DNA of 64,000 nt from Strigamia acuminata (lineage: Eukaryota > Arthropoda > Chilopoda > Geophilomorpha > Linotaeniidae). Location of the stretch: NCBI GenBank assembly GCA_949358305.1, contig OX442314.1, positions 7,133,087 to 7,197,086 of the forward strand. Reading direction: 5' to 3'. Of this stretch, positions 25,699 to 35,581 are shown piece after piece. The position numbers and the translations under genes were made by a program. Every line of letters starts with the position of its first letter. Position 1 is the first letter of the stretch. The notes beneath the pieces were generated by a model. It made no database searches. It saw only the letters and a program-made list of their open reading frames with translations, and had not been told where the DNA came from.

Positions 25699-26120
25699 AA
25701 TAAAAGTTAAAACCGTCGTTTTAAACCTAACGAAAACACGAAGATTTCAAATGTACGCGGCCATTTTGTTCCGGAAAACAACCAACATCGGCCAAGTGAT
25801 TTTTCGAACGTTTTCAAGACGTCTAAATAAAACGTTTTGCCACATTTATATTTATTGCATGCTCGCATATAATGAGTACTAGGAATTTTGTATGAAAATA
25901 AGTCCTAAAATGGCATGTCCGCGTATAATGCGAACTGTTAATGTCGTTCCATATCATTCTGAAATACCGAAAGACGGGTTTTGGAGATGGAGCTAAGCAG
26001 ACAGATAGACAGATTCGTCACGATTAATATAATGATGTAAAAAGGGAGAAAAAATATTGGGGGAAATGAGTTAGAAGCATAAGAACCGCACACACACACA
26101 CAAGGGCATCTATTTATTTC
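25699..26120. other. Intergenic gap between convergent genes
   Basis: No exon or repeat is supportable beyond a short CA run near 26090. GNPAT poly(A) signals (AATAAA on the minus strand at 26121-26126 and 26113-26118) lie at its right edge. Confidence 0.5.
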
Positions 26121-26137
26121 TTTATTTATCACATGAT

Positions 26138-29100
26138 TTATAATTTTGCTTTTTCTTGTGAGTCAATTATTATGCAATTCAAATTGTCTTTGATCGTCTT
26201 GTCTGGAAGCCAAATAAGTTTGTCTAAAAATAAAACATTACGGTTAAAATAGACGCGAGTAATGAGTAATGAATTTTTTTTATTACCTAAATTATTTGCT
26301 ATACTGTAAAATGCTCGATTCATTATCAAATTTCCACTGGAATGAAGAAAGAATGAATGAATGAATAGGAAATAATAATTAATTGGGAAAAATTAAAATT
26401 ATCGAAAAATTTCACTTGAAAAATTAAAATTATCGAAAAATTTCACTTGAAAAATTAAAATTATCGGAAAATTTCACTTGAAAAATTAAAATTATCGAAA
26501 AATTTCACTTAAAAAATTAAAATTATCGAAAAATTTCACTCGAAAAATTAAAATTATCGAAAAATTTCACTCGAAAAATTAAAATTATCGAAAAATTTCA
26601 CTCGAAAAATTAAAATTATCGAAAAATTTCACTCGAAAAATTAAAATTATCGAAAAATTTCACTCGAAAAACTAAAATTATCGAAAAATTAAAATTATCG
26701 AAAAATTTCACTCGAAAAATTAAAATTATCGAAAAATTTCACTCGAAAAATTAAAATTATCGAAAAATTTCACTCGAAAAATTAAAATTATCGAAAAATT
26801 TCACTCGAAAAATTAAAATTATCGAAAAATTTCACTCGAAAAATTAAAATTATCGAAAAATTTCACTCGAAAAATTAAAAAATCGAAAAATTTCACTCGA
26901 AAAATTAAAATTATCGAAAAATTTCACTCGAAAAATTGAAATTATCGAAAAATTTCACTCGGAAATTTAAAATTATCGAAAAATTTCACTCGAAAAATTA
27001 AAATTATCGAAAAATTTCACTCGAAAAATTAAAATTATCGAATAATTTCACTCGAAAAATTAAAATTATCGAAAAATTTCACTCGAAAAATTAAAATTAT
27101 CGAAAAATTTCACTCGAAAAATTAAAATTATCGAAAAATTTCACTCGAAAAATTAAAATTATCAAAAAATTTCACTCGAAAAATTAAAATTATCGAAAAA
27201 TTTCACTCGAAAAATTAAAATTATCGAAAAATTTCACTCGAAAAATTAAAATTATCGAAAAATTTCACTCGAAAAATTAAAATTATCGAAAAATTTCACT
27301 CGAAAAATTAAAATTATCGAAAAATTTCACTCGAAAAATTAAAATTATCGAAAAATTTCACTCGAAAAATTAAAATTATCGAAAAATTTCACTCGAAAAA
27401 TTAAAATTATCGAAAATTTTCACTCGAAAAATTAAAATTATCGAAAATTTTCACTCGAAAAATTAAAATTATCGAAAAATTTCACTCAAAAAATTAAAAT
27501 TATCGAAAAATTTCACTCGAAAAATTAAAAAAATCGAAAAATTTCACTCAAAAAATTAAAATTATCGAAAAATTTCACTCGAAAATTTAAAATTATCGAA
27601 AAATTTCACTCGAAAATTTAAAATTATCGAAAAATTTCACTCGAAAAATTAAAATTATCGAAAAATTTCACTCGAAAAATTAAAATTATCGAAAAATTTC
27701 ACTCGAAAAATTAAAATTATCGAAAAATTTCACTCGAAAAATTAAAATTATCGAAAAATTTCACTCGAAAAATTAAAATTATCGAAAATTTTCACTCGAA
27801 AAATTAAAATTATCGAAAAATTTCACTCGAAAAATTAAAATTATCGAAAAATTTCACTCAAAAAATTAAAATTATCGAAAAATTTCACTCGAAAAATTAA
27901 AAAATCGAAAAATTTCACTCGAAAAATTAAAATTATCGAAAAATTTCACTCGAAAATTTAAAATTATCTAAAAATTTCACTCGAAAAATTAAAATTATCG
28001 AAAAATTTCACTCGAAAAATTAAAAAATCGAAAAATTTCACTCGAAAAATTAAAATTATCGAAAAATTTCACTCGAAAAATTAAAAAATCGAAAAATTTC
28101 ACTCGAAAAATTAAAATTATCGAAAAATTTCACTCGAAAAATTAAAATTATCGAAAAATTTCACTCGGAAATTTAAAATTATCGAAAAATTTCACTTGAA
28201 AAATTAAAATTATCGAAAAATTTCCCTTGAAAAATTAAAATTATCGAATAATTTCACTCGAAAAATTAAAATTATCGAAAAATTTCACTCGAAAATTTAA
28301 AATTATCGAAAAATTTCACTTGAAAAATTAAAATTATCGAAAAATTTCACTTGAAAAATTAAAATTATCGAAAAATTTCACTCGAAAAAATAAAATTATC
28401 GAAAAATTTCACTCGAAAAATTAAAATTATCGAAAAATTTCACTCGAAAAATTAAAATTATCGAAAAATTTCACTTGAAAAATTAAAATTATCGAAAAAT
28501 TTCACTTGAAAAATTAAAATTATCGAAAAATTTCACTCGAAAAAATAAAATTATCGAAAAATTTCACTCGAAAAATTAAAATTATCGAAAAATTTCACTC
28601 GAAAAATTAAAATTATCGAAAAATTTCACTCGAAAAATTAAAATTATCGAAAAATTTCACTTGAAAAATTAAAATTATCGGAAAATTTCAGTTGAAAAAA
28701 GAAAAATTTCACTTTCCATTTTCCACCTCAACAAATCGCACTTACTTCTCCTTCTCCAGAATCCTCATTTGAANNNNNNNNNNNNNNNNNNNNNNNNNNN
28801 NNNNNNNNNNNNNNNNNNNNNNNNNNNNNNNNNNNNNNNNNNNNNNNNNNNNNNNNNNNNNNNNNNNNNNNNNNNNNNNNNNNNNNNNNNNNNNNNNNNN
28901 NNNNNNNNNNNNNNNNNNNNNNNNNNNNNNNNNNNNNNNNNNNNNNNNNNNNNNNNNNNNNNNNNNNNNNNNNTCATTTGAACAAACGCCGACACAGCAT
29001 TATTCAACATATCCAACGAAAGCGAAACAAAACTATTCACGCATCGCTTGAGCAACAACTCCTCAATACACGCTTGAGCATACCGCACCACCAAGCGCAC

Positions 29101-31486
29101 GGTAAGCGTCAACCCAACCGACACAATATGCAAAACCACATGATAAATTACCTAAAAATACACAAAAACAAACAAATAAAATCCCCAAACCCAACAAAAA
29201 TAAACACCACAAATTACTTTATACGCGACTAAAAATGGATCTATCACACATATGAGGTATTTAAATAAATAATCGTCTTTCCCCGTCGCTCGAACGACAT
29301 CCTCCTTGCACGAAACGGCGTCAATGGCTTCCATTTGTAACAGTGTCTTCTTAAATGCCTACGATCCATCAAAATCCAAAATAAATCAACTCCGGCACAA
29401 ATAATCAAACAAAACTCACAAAATCGCTTTCCCCAGGCTCGAAAATGAAGTCGTGACTCAACAATCCCTCGAGGAATACGTAGTATTCGTATAAAACGCC
29501 TGGAAAAGGTCAAATTAGGCTTAAAAATGAAAATTCACTTTTGACGCCTTTTTCACGTTTTACATTACTTTTTTCACACTTGTAATTGAAATGACTTAGA
29601 ATGACGGCGATTATCGAGGGTCGGACGAGCAAATGCATCACTTGGTTGCTGTAGTGTGATAGCAGCATTCTGGGAACAGCGTTGCAAATGGTCTCTTGTC
29701 TCAGTTTGTGTCCTTTCAAGTTGGATGTAAAAACGCTTTGGTTAACCGGCACCTGCGTAGAAAATGTCGTAAAAATTGAATTTATTACCCAAAAGTTGCA
29801 TTTTTTATGCATAAAAATTGAATTTATCACCAAAAGTTGCATTTTTATGCATAAAAATTGAATTTATCACCAAAAGTTGCATTTTTATGCATAAAAATTG
29901 AATTTATCACCAAAAGTTGCATTTTTATGCATAAAAATTGAATTTATCACCTAAAAGTTACATTTTTATACATAAAAATTGAATTTGTCACTCAAAAGTT
30001 GCATTTTTATGCATAAAAATGTTTTATTGCAAGCAAAAAATGTATTTATGCAACCATAAAATGCATATTGAGCCCAAAAATGTGTTATTGCACTCAAAAA
30101 GTGCATCTTTATGCATAAAAACTTATTTACGCATTCTTGTCTTATTAAAAAAAAGCTTCTTAGTACCGTGACTGGATGAATAAATAATTGCGACGATCTA
30201 GCATCGCGTTTAATTTCTATAATCGAACCATGTACAGAAATACAATTTCGAACGACATCTTCGCTCGTGTCACCATCTGCCAATTAAACAAAGAAAAAAA
30301 AATGAGATAATTACGCAGTTAGGCCTAAATTAGGCCCAAATAAAAATATTAATCAAGGCTAAGTGAATCACCCTTCCAATTAGCGGATCCGCCCAGTTTT
30401 TTAATCAGATTTTTGAGCCAAGATAATTTATTTGAAAATTCGTCCAAATTAACGCGTCGATCTCCCACTTGCAGATACGTTAACAAAAGCGACGCGATTA
30501 GGACGAACGGCGAAATGACGCTGTGGCCTTGATGTTGTCGGACGATGTGATAGGCCAAGTCTTTGCACAAATTTTGTTCGTCTGGAGTCAGAGAAAATAA
30601 TAATCTACAACAAAAATTGAAAACAAACATGAGCCGCCATTTCCTTTGATTCACTTCAAAAAAGTGTTGAGTGTTTGAAAATGCCCTAAAAGTGCATTTA
30701 TTCGTCTAAAAATGCCTTAAAAGTGCATTTATTCGTCTAAAAATGCGTTAAAACTGCATTAATTCGTCTAAAAATGCCTTAAAAGTGAATTTATTCGTTT
30801 AAAAATGTCTTAAAAGTGCATTTATTAGTCTAAAAATGCATTTATTTATCCGAATATGCATTTATCTATCTAAAAATGCATTTATTCATCCGAATATGCG
30901 TTTATCTGTCTAAAAATACACTAAGAGTGCATTTATTTGTCTTAAAATGCACAAAAATGCATTTGTTAGTTTGAAAATACTCGAAAATGCATTTGAGGAA
31001 CTGAAAATGCACGAAAAATGCGTTTGATTGTGCGAAAATGCTAGAAAAATTCATTATTTGTGCACAACCGTTCCTTTTTCAGTCAGTAATATTAACTATT
31101 ACTATAGTATTAACCGTTACTAACCTCGGCCCCAAATGATTAATCCTTTTAAACATTTTCATTTTACAGAAATCACTCAAAGCTATCGGCTCGGCCACAT
31201 TGAAATGAATCTGTCCGAAATTCTGATTTAAAATCTGGCGCACTTTAAACAACCCCTGAAAAAACGTTAGAAAAATTATAATAAATCGATTAAAATCTAA
31301 TGAATGAATTAATAGAATATACCTTGGTCGATTCGGGGGGTTTGGGGACCCCCAAAACTTCAAAAGCGTAAAGAGATTCCTCGAGAGTCCGTTCGTAGCT
31401 GATACTTATGGGAACGACGACGACGTCCGTCAGTTCGGATTTAAAAAACGGCTCCACGATGGTCGACAGAAAACCTTAAAAAAATA

Positions 31487-31533
<47 letters not shown>

Positions 31534-33690
31534 ACGCGTTTTGAAATATGTGAAATATTGTATCATGACAATTTTTCAAGTATTTTATTTATTTTTGTTA
31601 CCAAATTTTGGTACGAGCGATTTTCCGCTCCGGCTGCGGGTTCCTTCTACGAAAAATTCGACCGGGGGCACGCCATTGCGCAGGTGGATTTGAACGTATT
31701 CGGCGAAAATGTTCCAGTAAAGTTTGTCGTTCACGAACGAACGGCGGATAAAAAACGAGCCGCAGTTGCGTAAAAGGGAATTCATTCCTCCCATTCCCAT
31801 AAAATCTAGGAAGAAGGTAATTTAATAAATTAGAAATTCAATTTAAACAAAAAAGAAAAATTTGATTTTTTTCTTTTTTTAAAGTAGTGTCGGTGACGGA
31901 GAAAGAAAGGTGGAGATTAAACGTTTAAATTTTGGTCTAAAAAGTCCAATTTTAGTCTAAAAAGTGGTCTAATGAGGTTCAGTTTTGGTCTAAAATATAA
32001 ATTTTTGCTTAAATACGTCATATTGGGGTCTAAACAAATCAAAGTTTAATCTGAAAAACCGGTAAGAAATCGGTAAGAAATAAATCAAATTTTCATCTAA
32101 AAGATAAAAATTGTTATATAAAGGCTAGAATTCTAATGAAAATGATAATGCTCTGATCAAATGATAAAACTCTGATCAAATGATAAAATTGTGATCAAAA
32201 AGATAAAATTCTGATCTAAAAAAAAAAATCAAATTTTGGTAAAAAAAAAAAATCAAATTTGATCAAATTTTGACTAAAAAAATCAAATTTGATCAAATTT
32301 TGAATAAAAAAAAATCAAATTTGATCAAATTTTGAATAAAAAAAAATCAAATTTTATCAAATTTTGGATTTAGACGTCAAATTCTGGATTAAAAACTGCA
32401 AAATTTTCGTCTAATAAAATCAAATCTAGCTCTAAAACATCCAAATAATGTAAAAATTCGTCCAAAACGTCAAACTTTTCCCTAAAAACTTCATTTCTGC
32501 ACTAAAAACATTCAATTCAAAATTCCTTGCTCCGACCCCGACCATTTTCCACCCCAATTAACCTATTCCGGTCGCCACGACGGGCATGGGAAGTCCATAC
32601 ATAAAGCACACATACGACAACAGAATAAAATCAACATAACTACGATGAGTGGGCATATACACAACAGGATGTTCCTCCACAGCTGCACGTAACTATATAA
32701 AAACACAACAGATAAAATATAAAAAATAAAAACAACCCACAATCCACCTCGAAAAATATTTCACCTTTTCAATGCCACGTCTATTCACGTTTATGCGAGT
32801 ATAAAGCTGGCGCATCAACTTCGACAGAATGTAACCGAAGCTCCGTAAGGTCCCCATCCCGATGTGCGCCGCCATTTCGTCCACGATCGACTTCGCCCTG
32901 TCCGCCACCGTCTTCGTGTCTTCGCCGTTCTCTTCGGCAACCTGCGCGCAATCGACGCAATTAGCGTCAAAGAATAAAATCATTTTCACTCATTTTTGGA
33001 AAAATTCTTTCGGTTTCGGCTCAAAAATGTCTTTTTTAGAGTTGGTACTGAAAGGGTTAATTGAAATAAAACCGATTTTATACTTCGGAGACGACTAAAA
33101 TTATTTTGACGCACAAACGTCAAAGAATAAAATCATTTTCACTCATTTTTGGAAAAATTCGCAATAAACGTCGAAGAATAAAATCATTTTCACTCATTTT
33201 TAGAAAAATTCTTTCGGTTTCGCGTCAAAAATGTCTTTTTTAGAGTTGGTGCTGAAAGAGTTAATCGAAAGCCGATATTATACTTCGGAAACGACTAAAA
33301 TTATTTTGACGCAAGAAACGTCGAAGAATAAACTCATTTTCACTCATTTTTGGGAAAATTCTTTTGGTTTCGGGTCAAAAGGTATTTTGTTTTAGAGTTG
33401 GTACTGAACGGGTTAATTAATTTCATACTTCGGAGATGACGAAACGTATTTTGACGCAATTTAAAACGCGTTTTTTGATCTCTTCCGGGGTCTCCATCGT
33501 TCTGTATTTGTAGACTGTGGGCTCGAAATGTTTGAGGAAATAGCAGAAATCGTCGCAGCTTTGTCTTCTTTCGATTAGGTCTTCGATTCCGTGTTTACAT
33601 GCCGATTTTGGAGCGCTGTAAGAGAGAGGAAATGATTTTTTGTTCGTGGTTTGTTTGGGGTTTTTCGTGTACTCACTTAGCCGACGCCAT
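26138..33690 (-). CDS. GNPAT: Dihydroxyacetone-phosphate acyltransferase (15 exons, 682 aa)
   Basis: Peroxisomal acyltransferase that acylates DHAP to start ether-lipid synthesis. Exons in gene order: 33690-33677, 33615-33456, 32941-32765, 32692-32563, 31805-31602, 31474-31323, 31255-31125, 30604-30372, 30276-30167, 29752-29569, 29499-29420, 29358-29218, 29151-28746 (contains the N gap), 26336-26287 and 26223-26138. All phases match, and with the gap collapsed the total is 2049 nt, within two residues of the human length. Catalytic motifs: HRSYVD at 133-138, GSFFIRR at 176-182 and VEGTRSRS at 213-220. The C-terminal AKL is a peroxisomal PTS1. The exon 2 donor (GTCAAA) is weak, so that boundary is the least certain. 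Confidence 0.95.
26385..28705. repeat. 31-bp minisatellite (about 75 copies) in the last large GNPAT intron
   Basis: The unit is 31 bp, containing AATTAAAATTATCG and AAAAATTTCACTCG. Both edges carry CACTTG variants, while the core is homogeneous CACTCG. A five-unit block is duplicated at exactly 155 bp near the right edge (28381 versus 28536). Confidence 0.95.
28774..28973. other. Assembly gap of 200 N inside a GNPAT exon
   Basis: The base before the gap and the base after it lie in one exon. The left flank ends TCATTTGAA and the right flank begins TCATTTGAA. Collapsing that 9-bp overlap gives a 197-nt exon whose phases (0 in, 2 out) fit both neighbours and whose peptide ([10 protein letters not shown]) fits the family. 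Confidence 0.9.
29765..30115. repeat. ATGCAT-type minisatellite in a GNPAT intron
   Basis: Units of about 39 bp containing TTTTTATGCATAAAAATTG and CACCAAAAGTTGC, nearly identical for several copies and then degrading towards 30115. It fills the intron between the 110-nt and 184-nt exons. Confidence 0.85.
30660..31060. repeat. AAAATGCATTTATT-type minisatellite in a GNPAT intron
   Basis: Units of about 30 bp such as AAAGTGCATTTATTCGTC followed by TAAAAATGCC, degenerating to single AAAATGCATTT motifs at the right end. Confidence 0.85.
31486..31535. repeat. (TAAA)n microsatellite
   Basis: About 12 perfect tetranucleotide repeats in the GNPAT intron between the 204-nt and 152-nt exons. Confidence 0.95.
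31900..32500. repeat. Degenerate AT-rich minisatellite in a GNPAT intron
   Basis: Serial AGTCTAAAAAGT, GATAAAATTCTGATC and AAATCAAATTTGATC motifs form several short arrays of different unit lengths. Confidence 0.65.
32960..33460. repeat. Tandem duplication reaching the GNPAT exon 2 donor
   Basis: Three to four partial copies of a block of roughly 150-190 bp. The AATAAAATCATTTTCACTCA string occurs near 32975, 33127 and 33177, with an AATAAACTCA variant near 33325. Each unit also carries a copy of the exon 2 edge (TTTTGACGCA on the plus strand), so the duplication took in the splice donor region. Confidence 0.75.
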
Positions 33691-33930
33691 TTTCGGGGAT
33701 TGGATTCGTGATTCGACGGGTCCGGTGTCTGGGTTGTTTAGGAAATGTGGTTAGAACGATCCATCATTTGTGCCACATGGCTTATAAAACCCGGTAATAA
33801 AGCGACTTCATCTTTCCTTGTTGTTGCTGCTGCGCTGATGTCATATCGGCGATGCGTTTTGATTGGTCCGCACGAAAATCACCTACGACACACGATTTTT
33901 CTTCCAAATTTATCCCAATTGATTTAAAAA
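33691..33930 (-). promoter_or_regulatory. GNPAT 5' flank and promoter
   Basis: Sequence directly upstream of the GNPAT ATG, with a GATTGG (CCAAT-type) element near 33868. GT31 copy 1 starts about 500 bp further on in the opposite direction, so the interval may act on both genes. It is repeated almost identically at 56096-56350. Confidence 0.55.
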
Positions 33931-34387
33931 TTATTATTTATCAATTAAAATACGTTTTAAAAAATTGGTTTTTTCGTTTTGTTTAATCCGACGAAGCGCA
34001 TGCGCGATGCTGAAAACGAACGTCATCAGACTCAGGTGTTAGAACAAAAGGAATTGAATAAATCGTTTGAAATTATTGGAAAGATTTCAACAAAAAACCA
34101 AAAAAAAAAAAAAAATGCAAAATTTTATATAAAACATAAAAATAAATTCAAACAATTTAATAATAATAATAAAAATAAATGTTTTGAAAAATATTTGCCT
34201 TGAGGGCAAATTCAAGGCCAATAAATGGCTGAACATGTTTGCACACTGGTTGCCTGACTTAATTTCTTTTAAGTGAAATTTGAGGTGCATTTTAAAGGTA
34301 AAGTTGAATGAACTTTAGTGAGGAAATGGATCCAGGCCACAGAACAACTCAGGGTCAAACCATTGGTGTGCTGAGGATGATACCTTT

Positions 34388-34440
34388 GTCTTTTTATTGT
34401 TTCTCACTTAGCACTGCCATGACAACCAACAATGTGCAAG
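34388..34440 (+). other. GT31 copy 1 non-coding 5' exon
   Basis: The segment ends ATGTGCAAG before the donor GTAGGTG at 34441 and would splice to the AG at 35563-35564, 17 bases before the exon A start codon. The same exon and donor recur before copies 2 (ends 39344), 3 (ends 41222), 4 (ends 45146) and 5 (ends 56404). It contains an ATG opening a short upstream ORF in copies 1, 2, 3 and 5. The exact 5' end is unknown. Confidence 0.6.
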
Positions 34441-35150
34441 GTAGGTGTTCTAACTGTTTGTTTACTTACTAAAACATAACACAATCTCTTCCTTTTGTAC
34501 ACAATGTATGACCTTCAACACAATAGGTTATTTAAAGCATTTTTAAGGGGTAAACTGCTGACCTTTGAGGGAAGTGGGTAAACACAAACACCAGGATTTT
34601 ATTTTCAAATATTGTCACAAGAGGGCTGAACAGTATGGAAAATTTTCACTGTGACTTATTTGGTGGAATTTATTGCTTGTCCTATATTTTGCCACTTTGC
34701 ATATTTATTACATGAAATTCTGCATTCTTTCAAGTCTATTTATTAGCAAATGATGATTGCCTTTAAGCAATGCAGAGGTGGATTGAAGATAAATGCTAGA
34801 GCAGACTTTTTCTTTCATATTGGGCCCGGAAATAGGACATTTTCAAAAACATGACAGAGGTGGCCTTCAAAAATTCCTTCAGACCTGTTTCCCCTCTTTT
34901 TAGTGCCATCACTCCACCTCTGATTCTCACCACCAGGGGTATATGCAGCTAATATTAAGAGAAATTTACAAAAAACATTCATGTAATTTGTTTTGTGAAG
35001 GAAACATTTATTTACACAATAAATCTGTCTCTGTGTTCAATGAGAAAATCAAGGAAGTGTTGCCTTCCGTCTTTTTCAATTGTTCGATCTAAAAAAGTCA
35101 CTTTTCAGACGGCGTATGTGGATATTCTAGGCACAGAAATAAAACACAAC

Positions 35151-35393
35151 CTGGGCTGGAGGATACAAATTAAGTACAGGAAAATCCGGATGGGTTACGG
35201 TGGACCAGGGACGGGCCACGGTGGGCCCGCCACGGGCCACCGGAAAAATCCCGGTCGCAGGGCTGGACTGGGAACAAATTTATTGCCGGGAAATCTGGGT
35301 GTCCGGGCCACAATTAATGAAGTCGGGACAAGCCACAGTGGCCACGGGCCACTCCAGCACTGCCCGGTCGCCTGCCGGGCCAGTCCAGCAGTG
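35151..35393 (+). mobile_element. Two nested GCTGGACTGG-type MITEs
   Basis: An outer, degenerate copy starts CTGGGCTGGAGG at 35151. A second copy with CAGGGCTGGACTGG at 35258 ends GCCAGTCCAGCAGTG near 35393. Both lie in the 5' intron of GT31 copy 1. Confidence 0.6.
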
Positions 35394-35581
35394 ACAACTT
35401 CTCTAGTTAAAGTAAAAACATACACTATACAATTGTATTCTAACCCACTCTAAGAGTGGCCTAACTACCACTGTGTTTGCAATTATAAGCCGCGACTTTT
35501 AATCGAAGAAATAGGGTAAATCAGAATACTAGTAAAGTAATACATGTTATTATTTTTTTAACAGGGGCATTATTTTGAAAA

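Noticed and set aside
26385-28705. CRISPR-like array
   Set aside because: Head-to-tail repeats without unique spacers, in a eukaryotic intron.
32960-33430. Extra GNPAT exons in the tandem duplication
   Set aside because: The acceptor-like CTTTCAG is followed by an in-frame stop in the required phase, and the protein is already full length without them.
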